A DNA stretch of 64,000 bases, taken from assembly GCF_017876535.1 (NCBI RefSeq), contig NZ_JAGIOF010000001.1:558001-622000 (forward strand), in the 5' to 3' direction. This DNA comes from Paeniglutamicibacter kerguelensis. GTDB lineage: Bacteria > Actinomycetota > Actinomycetes > Actinomycetales > Micrococcaceae. How positions within the stretch are numbered: the first letter of the stretch is position 1; each line of letters starts with the position of its first letter. The notes below the pieces were generated by a model. The model worked only from the letters and a program-made list of their open reading frames with translations. It was not told the origin of the DNA and did not search any database. Position numbers and translations under genes: made by a program. Shown here one piece after another: positions 8,949 through 17,813 of this stretch.

Positions 8949-10463
8949 ATGGCCATGCACACCGATGAACTCGTCGACTTCGACGTCGCGCTGGAAAAGT
9001 ACGATCCGGTGCTGGGCTTCGAGGTCCACGTCGAGCTGAACACCAAGACCAAGATGTTCTCCGCGGCACCGAACGTGTTCGGCGATACGCCGAACACCAA
9101 CGTGACACCGGTCTGCCTGGGCCTGCCCGGCGTACTGCCGGTGGTCAACAAGACCGCCGTGGAATACGCGATCCTGATCGGCCTGGCGCTGAACTGCAAG
9201 ATCGCCGAGCGCTGCGGCTTCGCCCGGAAGAACTACTTCTACCCGGACACCCCGAAGAACTTCCAGACCTCCCAGTACGACGACCCGATCGCCTACGACG
9301 GCTGGCTGGACATCGAGCTGGAGGACGGCGAGGTCTTCCGCGTCGAGATCGAGCGCGCGCACATGGAGGAGGACGCCGGCAAGCTCACCCACATGGGCGG
9401 GGCCACCGGCCGCATCCAGGGTGCAGACTTCTCGCTGGTCGACTACAACCGCTCCGGCGTGCCGCTGGTCGAGATCGTCACCAAGACCATCGAGGGTGCC
9501 GGCAAGCGCGCTCCCGAGTTGGCCAAGGCCTACGTCGCGGCGATCCGCGAAATCGTGAAGTCCCTCGACGTGTCCGACGCGAAGATGGAGCGCGGCAACG
9601 TGCGTTGCGACGCCAACGTCTCGCTGATGCTCAAGGGCGCGGATAAGTTCGGCACCCGTACCGAGACCAAGAACGTGAACTCGCTGCGTGCCGTCGAGCA
9701 CGCGGTGCGTTTCGAGATCGAGCGCCACGCGGCGGTGCTGAATTCGGGTGCCGCGATCGTGCAGGAGACCCGTCACTGGCACGAGGACACCCGCACGACG
9801 ACCTCGGGCCGCCCGAAGTCCGACGCCGACGACTACCGCTACTTCCCGGAGCCGGACCTAGTGCCGATCATCACCACGGTCGAATGGGTCGAAGAGCTGC
9901 GAGCCCGCCTGCCGGAGCCGCCGGCCGAGCGCCGCAAGCGCCTGAAGGCCGACTGGGGCTACTCGGATGCCGAGTTCCGCGACGTCGTCAACGCCGGCGT
10001 CACCGAAGCCATCGAGGAGACCATCGCCGCGGGCACCACCGCGGCCGTGGCCCGCAAGTGGTGGATGGGCGAGATCGCACGCCTGGCCAAGAACGCCGAC
10101 GTCGAGATCCTGGACCTGGGCGTCACCCCTGCCACGATCGTCGAGCTGAACTCGCTGATCGAGGGCAAGAAGATCAACGACAAGATCGCCCGCCAGGTGC
10201 TCGAGTTCGTGGTTGCCGGCGAGGGCACGCCCTCCGAGGTTGTCGCGGCGCGTTCGCTGGCCGTCGTCAACGACGATTCGGCACTGGGTGCCGCGATCGA
10301 CGCCGCCATGGAAGCCATGCCGGACGTGGTTGCCAAGGTGCAAGCCGGCAAGCTGCAGGCCATTGGCGCGCTGATGGGCCCGGTCATGAAGGCCACCCGC
10401 GGGCAGGCCGACGCCGGCCGCGTGCGCGAGCTCGTGCTTGAGAAACTCGGCATCGAGGGCTAA
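8949..10463 (+). CDS. gatB: Asp/Glu-tRNA amidotransferase subunit B
   Basis: A 504-residue GatB, which binds the misacylated tRNA, activates its side chain with ATP and transfers ammonia from GatA. The family landmarks LGFEVHVELNTKTKMFSAAPN and RKNYFYPDTPKNFQTSQYD are intact, as are the zinc/catalytic cradle and the C-terminal YqeY-like domain. ATG 8949 is placed one base after the gatA stop, with GGAGGG about 11 bases upstream; the open frame extends to a TTG at 8940. The final third of the gene is overlapped antisense by an unusually long DUF222/HNH reading frame. Confidence 0.97.
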   Translation: MAMHTDELVDFDVALEKYDPVLGFEVHVELNTKTKMFSAAPNVFGDTPNTNVTPVCLGLPGVLPVVNKTAVEYAILIGLALNCKIAERCGFARKNYFYPDTPKNFQTSQYDDPIAYDGWLDIELEDGEVFRVEIERAHMEEDAGKLTHMGGATGRIQGADFSLVDYNRSGVPLVEIVTKTIEGAGKRAPELAKAYVAAIREIVKSLDVSDAKMERGNVRCDANVSLMLKGADKFGTRTETKNVNSLRAVEHAVRFEIERHAAVLNSGAAIVQETRHWHEDTRTTTSGRPKSDADDYRYFPEPDLVPIITTVEWVEELRARLPEPPAERRKRLKADWGYSDAEFRDVVNAGVTEAIEETIAAGTTAAVARKWWMGEIARLAKNADVEILDLGVTPATIVELNSLIEGKKINDKIARQVLEFVVAGEGTPSEVVAARSLAVVNDDSALGAAIDAAMEAMPDVVAKVQAGKLQAIGALMGPVMKATRGQADAGRVRELVLEKLGIEG

Positions 10464-12401
10464 CACCTTCCGACGCCGTGAGGCCCCGGTTCCTTTCCCA
10501 GTGGGAGGAACCGGGGCCTCTTGCTTTGCGGTTTTGTGGCGTTGCGGTGCCGGTGCACATCGTATTTGCAGGGTGCGGCCGTGACTCAGAAGAGCGTTGG
10601 CGCGGTGAAGGCAGGCTGGGGGGTTCCAGTAGGTGTTGCGCCGCGGCTTGTGTTCCGGGTCCATGAACGTGGGCAGGATGGCCGCCGGCAGGCCGTCGTC
10701 GTTGTGGACAATTTCGATCAGGCCTGTGTGGACCCCATGGTGGTGCCCGCTGCACGTGGGTGTTCCGTCCTCAACGCGGGTCAGTCCGCCGAGCTCCCAG
10801 GGTTTGAGATGGTGGATTTCGCAGTGTTCGGGCGGCACCGTGCACCCCGGAACAACGCACCCGCCGTCCCGGGCGAGGATCGCCTGGCGCATGTAGTCGG
10901 GGAAGTACCTTTCCGAGCGCCCCAGGTCCAGGATCTGGCTCTTGCCGTTCATGACGATGGGAATGGCACGGCAATTGCAGAGGTTTTGCCTCAATTCCGC
11001 GGGGCTCAGCTGCTGGCCGTGCCTGGTGATGCCGCTGGTGCTGGCACGTGCCTCGAGCTCGGCCAAGGTGGCGATGATGACCATGTCCGGTGACGGAAGG
11101 CCCGTCGGCTTCTTCGGGTTGCTGGCCCGGCCGTTGGATTTCAGGAGGTTGAGCAGACCCTGCAGGTGGCGCTGTGGGGGAGTGAGTCCGTCGGCCCCCG
11201 GTGCACTTTGGTTGAGGACCTCGAACGGGTCCGACATGGGCGTCGACGTTGCCGGTTGCGGCGTGGGCTGCCCTGACTCGTTTCCGAGCGTGATCGCGGC
11301 AAGTTCCTCGGGAGTGGCCAGGGGTTTGTCGTGGGAAGCCGACGTGGCCAGCAGGAAATCCGGAAAAGTGGTGCGGGTTGCGGTTGCCGGTGTGGATTCG
11401 GAACCGCAGTTGGTGCCATGGGCGGAGGATGCACCTGAATCAATGTCGGGAACCGACGAGCTCCGAGGTGAACCGCCAAACGGGGATTGTCGGAGCAGGG
11501 CGTCGCGGTCTCCGGCCTTTGTGCGGGGGTTATCGGTTTGGGCGCAGAGCGAGAGAATGAATTCGGCATCGCCGGGCAGGGTCCGCAGGAGGAATTCCAC
11601 GGTGCCGGAGTTCATCCCGCGATAGAACAACCCGAGCCTTGAGCGGAGGACTTCCTCGGAGGGCTCGGTGATGTCCTGTTCCAGAGTGCTCTGGATGGTG
11701 CTGAGGAGTCGCTGGGTCGTTCGGGGATCGTGGGTGCGGACAGATTCGAGAACCTGTTCCTCCAATTCGGTGGACAGGGTGACCGGATCCGGCTGCTGGT
11801 TGATGTGAGGGCCAAGCGCATCAAGTTTCTTCGCTGCGGAGCTGATTTCCTTGGGGGAGATGTTGCCCGAGGCGAGTTCGCCGGCAAGCTTGGGGAATCT
11901 TGGCTGCTGCGCGACGCCGTTGACGTCCGTGTGCGGCAGCAGGTTGGCGGCCGATTGCATTCGGTCGCGCGCCTCGAAGAACGGAAGGTGGAACGCGTTT
12001 TGCATGAAGTCGACGGTGTTCTTGAACGTCGGGCGTCCGGAGGGAACGGTGCGGGGATCGTCGGGCAATTGCCTGGCGCCGCTGATGTAGTCGTCCGGGT
12101 CCGTGGCCAGGGTGCGCAATTCGTTCAGCTGCGCCGCGGGCAGCTCATGGACGAGCGTGCGTTGGGCAAGATCGGCAGCAAGGATCTGCGCGTAGGCCGC
12201 TGTCCGCTGGGCCTGCTCCGCCAGCAGCGCGAAGTAGCCTGCACGGGTGGGCGACGACGTGCCCTTGGCGATCCGCGGGCCCAAGGAAGCGGCGATCCGC
12301 AGTGCCGCCGCGTAGGCGCGCAGTTCATCCTCCGGGGTTACCTTGTGCCCCGGGGTGTTGTCGTTGCCGGCAACCGCCGAGATGAATGCGTTCGTTTGCA
12401 T
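9858..12401 (-). CDS. DUF222 / HNH endonuclease domain protein with antisense tail
   Basis: An actinobacterial DUF222-HNH protein. The N-terminal two thirds form the helical DUF222 region. The HNH nuclease module is near residues 500-550 (VPGCTVPPEHCEIHHLKPWELGG, then CSGHHHGVHTG). These genes are common, often multicopy, and of unknown role. The start is uncertain: I use ATG 12399-12401, while TTG 12461 would add 20 residues. The frame has no stop where such proteins normally end. It runs through the gatB terminator and about 606 bases antisense to gatB, giving 847 residues with roughly 200 that are unlikely to be native. The original stop may have been lost by mutation or frameshift. Confidence 0.75.
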   Translation of the reverse strand: MQTNAFISAVAGNDNTPGHKVTPEDELRAYAAALRIAASLGPRIAKGTSSPTRAGYFALLAEQAQRTAAYAQILAADLAQRTLVHELPAAQLNELRTLATDPDDYISGARQLPDDPRTVPSGRPTFKNTVDFMQNAFHLPFFEARDRMQSAANLLPHTDVNGVAQQPRFPKLAGELASGNISPKEISSAAKKLDALGPHINQQPDPVTLSTELEEQVLESVRTHDPRTTQRLLSTIQSTLEQDITEPSEEVLRSRLGLFYRGMNSGTVEFLLRTLPGDAEFILSLCAQTDNPRTKAGDRDALLRQSPFGGSPRSSSVPDIDSGASSAHGTNCGSESTPATATRTTFPDFLLATSASHDKPLATPEELAAITLGNESGQPTPQPATSTPMSDPFEVLNQSAPGADGLTPPQRHLQGLLNLLKSNGRASNPKKPTGLPSPDMVIIATLAELEARASTSGITRHGQQLSPAELRQNLCNCRAIPIVMNGKSQILDLGRSERYFPDYMRQAILARDGGCVVPGCTVPPEHCEIHHLKPWELGGLTRVEDGTPTCSGHHHGVHTGLIEIVHNDDGLPAAILPTFMDPEHKPRRNTYWNPPACLHRANALLSHGRTLQIRCAPAPQRHKTAKQEAPVPPTGKGTGASRRRKVLALDAEFLKHELAHAAGVGLPAGGLHDRAHQRANGLQLAGLHLGNHVRHGFHGGVDRGTQCRIVVDDGQRTRRDNLGGRALAGNHELEHLAGDLVVDLLALDQRVQLDDRGRGDAQVQDLDVGVLGQACDLAHPPLAGHGRGGARGDGLLDGFGDAGVDDVAELGIRVAPVGLQALAALGRRLRQAGSQLFDPFDRGDDRH
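10480..10525. terminator. Terminator of gatCAB operon
   Basis: Perfect 15-base arms (10480-10494 and 10506-10520, GAGGCCCCGGTTCCT and its complement) with an 11-base loop, followed by TTGCTTT. It lies 17 bases after the gatB stop. The convergent DUF222/HNH frame reads straight through it. Confidence 0.88.
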
Positions 12402-12485
12402 GGAACAAGGGTGCGACGGATTGATGCGCAGTGAATTCGACGGGTGCGGGAATGTGGACAACCGGAAGGCCCATGGGCTTTGGTA

Positions 12486-12514
12486 TTGACAGGCAAGTGG
12501 AGACTTGCCTTAAT
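12486..12514 (+). promoter_or_regulatory. Promoter with embedded operator, leaderless regulator gene
   Basis: A perfect TTGACA (12486-12491) and a CTTAAT (12509-12514) are separated by 17 bases. The palindrome AGGCAAGT/ACTTGCCT (12491-12498 and 12503-12510, 4-base centre) fills nearly the whole spacer. Transcription should start at about 12521, which is the GTG start codon, so the message is probably leaderless and self-repressed. Confidence 0.7.
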
Positions 12515-12520
12515 GGGGGT

Positions 12521-12886
12521 GTGGAATTGCTGCTGAAGGCGCTCGCCGACCCGACACGGGCCCGCATCCTTGACGAGCTGGTGGACAGGGACGGGCAAAC
12601 GCTGTTCGAGATTTGCGCCAGGTTGGCCGCGAAGCACGGAATCACGCCGACCCGCCAGGCGATTTCCCAACATCTTGCGGTGCTTGAGGGCGCGGGGCTG
12701 CTGCACAGCGAACGCTCGGGCCGCTACAAGCTGCACTACCTTGACACATCCCCACTACAGGAAATTTCCCGCAGGTGGCCGCAGCGGTCGCCGGCGGGCC
12801 AGCCGGCTTCACCCGACGGCGGTTCGGGCCGTGCCGGAGGGCCGGACAAACAGATTGCATCCTCGTCGGAAAGGACGAAACCATGA
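12521..12886 (+). CDS. ArsR-type winged-helix regulator
   Basis: A 121-residue helix-turn-helix protein starting ELLLKALADPTRARILDELVDRDG, with recognition helix TRQAISQHLAVLEGAGLL, the ArsR/SmtB pattern. No metal-binding Cys pair is seen in the recognition region, so the inducer is probably not a metal. The C-terminus is Pro/Ser/Gly-rich. Start GTG 12521 is chosen because it aligns with the predicted transcription start; the frame is open upstream to 12431, but that would overlap the promoter. Its stop overlaps the next start (ATGA), and the VOC and kinase genes follow, suggesting a self-regulated three-gene unit. Confidence 0.82.
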   Translation: MELLLKALADPTRARILDELVDRDGQTLFEICARLAAKHGITPTRQAISQHLAVLEGAGLLHSERSGRYKLHYLDTSPLQEISRRWPQRSPAGQPASPDGGSGRAGGPDKQIASSSERTKP

Positions 12887-13284
12887 AAATCCACCTCGCC
12901 AGCATTTTCGTTGATGACCAGGCCAAGGGGCTTGAGTTCTACACCAACAAGCTGGGCTTCGAGAAGAAGACCGACATTCCGATGGGCGAGTTCTCTTGGC
13001 TGACGGTCGTCTCCCCGGAGGCCCCGGACGGGGTGGAGCTGGTGCTGGAACCGGCAAACCACCCCGCGGTGGGGCCGTTCCGTGACGCACTGGTGGCGGA
13101 CGGCATCCCCTATACCTCCTTCGCCGTATCCGACGTGAACGCGGAATACGAGCGGCTGACGGGCCTTGGCGTGGTCTTCACCCAGCCGCCGACGGCCATG
13201 GGGCCCGTGACAACCGCGGTGTTCGATGACACCTGCGGGAACCTGATCCAGATCGCCGCGATGGCGCAGACCCCGGGCGAATGA
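12883..13284 (+). CDS. VOC (glyoxalase/bleomycin-resistance fold) protein
   Basis: A 133-residue vicinal-oxygen-chelate protein: MKIHLASIFVDDQAKGLEFYTNKLGFEKK at the N-terminus and VFDDTCGNLIQI at the C-terminus give the two beta-alpha-beta-beta-beta units. Such proteins act as dioxygenase/isomerase-like enzymes or drug-binding proteins. Pairing with an ArsR-type regulator is very common and often means stress or antibiotic response. Starts at ATG 12883 overlapping the regulator stop and ends overlapping the kinase start. Substrate unknown. Confidence 0.85.
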   Translation: MKIHLASIFVDDQAKGLEFYTNKLGFEKKTDIPMGEFSWLTVVSPEAPDGVELVLEPANHPAVGPFRDALVADGIPYTSFAVSDVNAEYERLTGLGVVFTQPPTAMGPVTTAVFDDTCGNLIQIAAMAQTPGE

Positions 13285-14213
13285 ACGCGACGCACCCTGC
13301 CGGACCCAAGCCCGATGCGGATGTGGGTATCGATGAGGAGCTGGTCCGCGCCCTGCTGTCCGCCCGGCACCCGGATCTCGCCGGGCGCGGGTTGGGGTTC
13401 GTCGACGATGGATGGGACAACGCCGTCTACCGGCTGGGCCCGGATTTGGCCGTGCGGTTGCCGAGGCGTGCCGGCGCGAACTCGCTGTTGCTCAACGAGT
13501 TGCGCTGGCTGCCGTTCCTGGCGCCGCGGCTGCCCGTCCCGATCCCGGTGCCTGTCCGCGGCGGCAAGCCGGGGGAGGGCTACCCGTACCACTGGGCAAT
13601 CATGCCGTGGTTCGAGGGCAGGAGCGCGGCAACGGTTTCCCCGCAGGAGCGCGATGGCTACGCGGTCCGGCTTGCCGCGTTTTTCCGGGCGCTGCACGTC
13701 CCGGCCCCGGCCGACGCCCCGAAGAACCCGGTGCGCGGCGTGCCGCTCAAGGGCCGGGATGCAACAGTGCGCGGGAGGCTGGAGGCCTCGGTCCTTGAGG
13801 CTCGCGACGGGTTGCTTGCGCTGTGGGATGAAGGGATCGCCGCGGCCGAGCATCGCGGCCCGCGCCTGTGGGTCCACGGGGACCCGCACCCGCACAACGT
13901 GGTCGTCGGCCCCGGGGACCAGGACGGCGCCGGGCATGCCCCGATCGGGCTGCGGGCCGTGATCGACTTCGGCGACCTGACGGCCGGGGATCCCGCCAGC
14001 GACCTTGCTGTTTGCTGGTTGCACTTCACCGATGCCGGCCGGGAGGCCTTCCGGGGCGCGCTGGCCGACCATGCCCTGTACTCGCCGGGAACCTGGGTGC
14101 GGGCCAGGGCCTGGGCGGTGAACTACGCGTCGTTGATGGCGGCGTTGCCCGAGGCTGATCCGCTGCATGCCGTCGGGGTGCACGGAATCGGGCAACTGCT
14201 TCGAGACGAATGA
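13281..14213 (+). CDS. Aminoglycoside-phosphotransferase (APH) family kinase
   Basis: A 310-residue small-molecule kinase of the APH/choline-kinase fold. The catalytic loop LWVHGDPHPHNVVV and the metal-binding AVIDFGDLTAGDPASDLAVCW are intact, and the N-lobe shows GWDNAVYRLGPDLAVRLPRR. It transfers phosphate from ATP to an unknown alcohol; antibiotic, amino-sugar or metabolite substrates are all possible. ATG 13281 overlaps the VOC stop (ATGA), so it is translationally coupled to that gene. Whether it gives antibiotic resistance cannot be read from sequence. Confidence 0.88.
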   Translation: MNATHPAGPKPDADVGIDEELVRALLSARHPDLAGRGLGFVDDGWDNAVYRLGPDLAVRLPRRAGANSLLLNELRWLPFLAPRLPVPIPVPVRGGKPGEGYPYHWAIMPWFEGRSAATVSPQERDGYAVRLAAFFRALHVPAPADAPKNPVRGVPLKGRDATVRGRLEASVLEARDGLLALWDEGIAAAEHRGPRLWVHGDPHPHNVVVGPGDQDGAGHAPIGLRAVIDFGDLTAGDPASDLAVCWLHFTDAGREAFRGALADHALYSPGTWVRARAWAVNYASLMAALPEADPLHAVGVHGIGQLLRDE

Positions 14214-14497
14214 GAAGCCGCCGGGGAAGCCGGGTCCGGTGCGGCTCATGGTGAATGACGGGATGGTTGGTGCGGGGTCACAAACCGCGGTGATTTCACC
14301 TAATGCGCCTCGACTGGGTAGTGTCTAGCTTTCGATCGGCAAATCATGGCTTGACGTAGACGGTTCCCGCGGTCTTCCGGGGCGGACCGTAGGCCGACCG
14401 GCCCGCGGGATTCGTGGCCTTTGCGCCAGGTGGCGTCAAGCGTTGTACCGTGGACACGTTGTTTCCGGGAATCGCCGTCTCTGGTGGTGCACGGCGG

Positions 14498-14521
14498 CGA
14501 AGTTTCGCCATCGAAACTTCG
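14498..14521. promoter_or_regulatory. Perfect palindrome upstream of second ROK gene
   Basis: Arms CGAAGTTTCG (14498-14507) and CGAAACTTCG (14512-14521) with a 4-base centre, in the otherwise gene-free stretch 14214-14657. A TTTCGAAA core recurs at 15969-15976, just before the promoter of the transporter operon. It is probably the ROK operator; the rest of this gap shows no gene. Confidence 0.55.
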
Positions 14522-14657
14522 GGCAGAAAAAATCTGTTGGCCGGGCGCGGGTATCCTTTGCGCATTACCGGCTGCGGCCGATTGCCGGACATGAAAATTA
14601 CGTCGAGTACGGCACCGAGCCCCGGCTCGGAGGACAGGGAATGAACGAGGGGTGGAC

Positions 14658-15884
14658 ATGCTTGAACGCGATCAAGCGGTCGGCCTGCGCAATGGACGCG
14701 GCCATCGGGGAGACGACCTGCGGCGGCTGAACACCGCCGCCGTCATGAAGCACGTCTTCCATCATCCGGGGACCTTCAGATCCGAGATCGCCGCCCAACT
14801 CGGCCTGAGTGCTGCGTCGGTCACGAACATCACCTCCGTGTTGATCAATGACAACCTCCTGGAGGCGCTGCCCTCGCCCGTGGGAGGGCAAGGCCGTCCG
14901 CGGGTGCCACTGCAAGTGGATCACCGCTCGAGTGCGGTCCTGGGAATCCACCTGGGTCCGCGCACCACGGGCGTGGTTCTCATGGGCCTGGACGGCAAGG
15001 AGCGCGCGGCGGTCCTGGTGCCCCATGCCGGGATGGGACCGGGGGAGTCCATCGACTTGGTGGTGGCTGCCGCCGAGAATTTGGTCGACACCTATGCCGG
15101 CACCTGCACCATCCTGGGTACGGGCATTGCCACGGGTGGCATCGTGGACCGCGAAGCCGGCATTATCGTGGACAACCCGAGTGCCGGATGGCAAAATGTG
15201 CGGGTTATGGACTTATTGCGCGGCAGGCTGCCCTCGCCGGTGATCCTCGACAACAATGCGCGTGCGGCCGCGCAATCCGAGCTGCTTTACGGGAACGGGC
15301 GACGCACCGATGACTTCGTTTTGATGGTCATCACCGCCGACATCGGATCGGTAATGGTCGACAGTGGACGTATTCGTTCCGGGTTTAGCCAGACTGCAGG
15401 TCAAATTGCCCACCTGCGCGTCAGTGATGAGCCGCGGGAATGCCCGTGCGGCCGCACGGGTTGCCTGGCGGTCATGGCCTCGGATGACGCGGTGACTCGA
15501 ACTGCCATCGAACACGGACTGCCCGCCAGGAACATCGATGAGGTCCTGGCGTTGGCCTCGGCGGGTGGCGCCGCGGCCATCGAGATCCTTGAACAGCGAA
15601 ACCGGTACGTAGGTCGCGCCGCGAGTTCGCTGTTGGACATCCACGATCCGGAGCTGCTCGTGGTGGCAGGCACTCCCGCAGAAACACCTGCATTCTTCGG
15701 TTCGCTGATCGCCGAGGTCGGCAAGTATGCGCATGCCGGACATGGCGCCGCGGGACGCGTGGTGCTGTCCTCGGATCACGTATTTTCCCTGTCGCTCTTT
15801 GCCGGGGCAACATTGGTCGATGCCCTGCTAGCCGATCCGCTGGGCGTGCTCGGTTTTGGCGAGGGTGAAGGCTCCCTCTCCTAG
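14658..15884 (+). CDS. ROK-family transcriptional regulator
   Basis: A 408-residue repressor or activator with an N-terminal winged helix (MKHVFHHPGTFRSEIAAQLGLSAASVTNITSVLINDNLL, about residues 29-67) and a ROK domain with the zinc motif CPCGRTGCL. The residue after that motif, usually Glu, is Ala here, so ligand binding may differ from sugar kinases. ATG 14658 has GAGGGG eight bases upstream; the frame is open two more codons. The gene precedes, in the same direction, a Dpp/Opp-type transporter and a Gfo/Idh/MocA oxidoreductase, and probably controls them in response to a sugar. Confidence 0.92.
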   Translation: MLERDQAVGLRNGRGHRGDDLRRLNTAAVMKHVFHHPGTFRSEIAAQLGLSAASVTNITSVLINDNLLEALPSPVGGQGRPRVPLQVDHRSSAVLGIHLGPRTTGVVLMGLDGKERAAVLVPHAGMGPGESIDLVVAAAENLVDTYAGTCTILGTGIATGGIVDREAGIIVDNPSAGWQNVRVMDLLRGRLPSPVILDNNARAAAQSELLYGNGRRTDDFVLMVITADIGSVMVDSGRIRSGFSQTAGQIAHLRVSDEPRECPCGRTGCLAVMASDDAVTRTAIEHGLPARNIDEVLALASAGGAAAIEILEQRNRYVGRAASSLLDIHDPELLVVAGTPAETPAFFGSLIAEVGKYAHAGHGAAGRVVLSSDHVFSLSLFAGATLVDALLADPLGVLGFGEGEGSLS

Positions 15885-15980
15885 GGGGAGGAGCCGATCT
15901 GCCGCTGCAGGAAAGGGCCTAGTCGGCCACCTGAAGCCACTGCAATGCGAATGAGCAACGCGTGAATCTTTCGAAAAATT

Positions 15981-16009
15981 TTGACAGGCCCAGCCGCATC
16001 TGGTTTATT
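15981..16009 (+). promoter_or_regulatory. Promoter of Dpp/Opp-type transporter operon
   Basis: TTGACA at 15981-15986 and TTTATT at 16004-16009 with 17-base spacing give a good vegetative promoter. Transcription would start near 16016, leaving a leader of about 100 bases. A TTTCGAAA palindrome lies 5 bases before the -35. Confidence 0.7.
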
Positions 16010-16115
16010 TTAGAGCGTAAAAAAAGTAGTGAGGGCAATCACAGGCTGTGGTTACCTCGCTTACACCGCCGACCGTTCGGCGGGATACACGGATCATTTG
16101 TACGGGAGGAGCATC

Positions 16116-17708
16116 ATGTCAAAGAAGAAGATGTTGGCAGTAGCAGCAGCTTCGGCGGCGTTCATGTTGGCAGCCAGTGGTTGCGCTGCAGGAACTGGAA
16201 ACAACGCCGGTGCCGAGGGTGAAAAGAAGCTTTCATTCCAGCTCACCGAGCCGAAGTCGCTGGTCCCGCACGAGGATCCGGGAAGCCAGGTCGCCATGGC
16301 CACCTGCGCAAACCTGATGGAAGTCAACACGGAGACCCAGACGCTGGAACCGCTGGCCGCCAAGTCCGTCACCAGCACGGACGCCAAGACCTGGAAGATC
16401 CAGTTGCAGGACGACTGGACGTTCCAGGACGGCGCCCCGGTCACCGCAAACTCCTTCGCCGATGCGTGGAACAAGACCGCCACCGGCTCCAACGCCTGGC
16501 AGGGCAACGGCTACTTCGCAACCTTCGTCGGCTACAAGGACCTGAACCCCACCGACGGTTCCACGCCGAAGGCCGACAAGCTGTCCGGCGTGAAGGTCAT
16601 CGACGAGAACAACCTTGAGGTCACCCTCACCGCGGCAAACGCCGACTTCCCGAAACTTTTGAGCACCTCGGCCCTCTGCCCGCTTCCCGAACAGGCCTTC
16701 AGCGATCCCAAGGGGTACGAAGCCAACCCGATCTCCAACGGCCCGTACCAGTTCGCTTCCTGGAACCACAACGTTGAAGTTGTCCTGGAAAAGTGGGACG
16801 GCTTCAAGGGTGCGGCAGGGTTCTCCGGTGGCGCCGACAAGCTCGTCGGCCAGATCTACACCGCTGTCGACGCCGCATACACCGACATGACCGCCGGCAA
16901 CCTGGACATGATCCGCAACGTCCCGGCCACCATGGTCTCCAAGGCGAAGAGCCAGCTGGGCGAGGAATCCCTCTACGAGGTCAAGACCGGCTCCAAGCAG
17001 TACACGCTGCAGATCCCGGGCTACGTCAAGGGACTTGAGAACCCGGACCTGCGCAAGGCGATCTCGATGTCGATCGACCGCGAGGCCATCGCGACCTCGC
17101 TGCTGCAGGGCTACGCAACGTCCTCCGACTCGCTGGTTCCGCCGTCGCTGGATTCCTACAAGAAGGGTTCCTGTGACTCCTGCACCTTTGACGCTGCCGG
17201 TGCCAAGGCGCTCCTGGAGAAGGCCGGCGGCTTCGACGGCACGCTGATCATCGAGCACAACTCGACCTCCGATCAGCAGTTGGTCCAGGTCATCTCCAAG
17301 CAGATCCAGGACAACCTGGGCATCAAGGTCCAGCTCAAGCCGATGATGGGCACCGAGCTGGAAGCGCGACGCAACGGCAAGAAGCTTGAAGGCGCGGTCT
17401 TCGGCCTGTGGGGTTGGTCCTACAAGAGCCCGGACCAGTACCTGAGCCAGTACGAAACCGGCGGCGACGGCAACGTCACCACCGGCTACTCGAACCCGGC
17501 CGTTGACAAGCTGATGGTCGCAGCCCGTGGCGAGCAGGACGAGGCCAAGTCGGCTGGACTGTACGCCGACGCCGAGGCCCTGATCATGAAGGACATGCCT
17601 TCGATCCCGCTGTTCATTCCGACCGACTTCGGACTTCGCTCCAAGTGCGCCGCGATGAACGATTCGCAGGGCGACCTGCAGTTCTACCGCGCCGGATACG
17701 GCTGCTAA
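16116..17708 (+). CDS. Family 5 (Dpp/Opp-type) substrate-binding lipoprotein
   Basis: A 530-residue extracellular binding protein. The signal peptide ends LAASGC with the lipid-bearing Cys at residue 23. The family 5 features are clear: LEPLAAKSVTSTDAKTWKIQLQDDWTFQDGAPVTANSFADAWN and GPYQFASWN. Family members bind peptides, but many bind oligosaccharides, glycosides or nickel. With a ROK regulator before and a sugar-type oxidoreductase after, a carbohydrate ligand is more likely here than a peptide. ATG 16116 is preceded by GGGAGGAGC. The frame is open further upstream, but that would bury the signal peptide. Confidence 0.93.
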   Translation: MSKKKMLAVAAASAAFMLAASGCAAGTGNNAGAEGEKKLSFQLTEPKSLVPHEDPGSQVAMATCANLMEVNTETQTLEPLAAKSVTSTDAKTWKIQLQDDWTFQDGAPVTANSFADAWNKTATGSNAWQGNGYFATFVGYKDLNPTDGSTPKADKLSGVKVIDENNLEVTLTAANADFPKLLSTSALCPLPEQAFSDPKGYEANPISNGPYQFASWNHNVEVVLEKWDGFKGAAGFSGGADKLVGQIYTAVDAAYTDMTAGNLDMIRNVPATMVSKAKSQLGEESLYEVKTGSKQYTLQIPGYVKGLENPDLRKAISMSIDREAIATSLLQGYATSSDSLVPPSLDSYKKGSCDSCTFDAAGAKALLEKAGGFDGTLIIEHNSTSDQQLVQVISKQIQDNLGIKVQLKPMMGTELEARRNGKKLEGAVFGLWGWSYKSPDQYLSQYETGGDGNVTTGYSNPAVDKLMVAARGEQDEAKSAGLYADAEALIMKDMPSIPLFIPTDFGLRSKCAAMNDSQGDLQFYRAGYGC

Positions 17709-17813
17709 ACAAGCACAACACTTGCGCTGACTGGGGTGCGCCGACGATGACTCGACGGTGCACCCCCGATTCAGAACAGATGCGGCCGGATGGCCGCGAA
17801 AGGAAGCAGTCGC

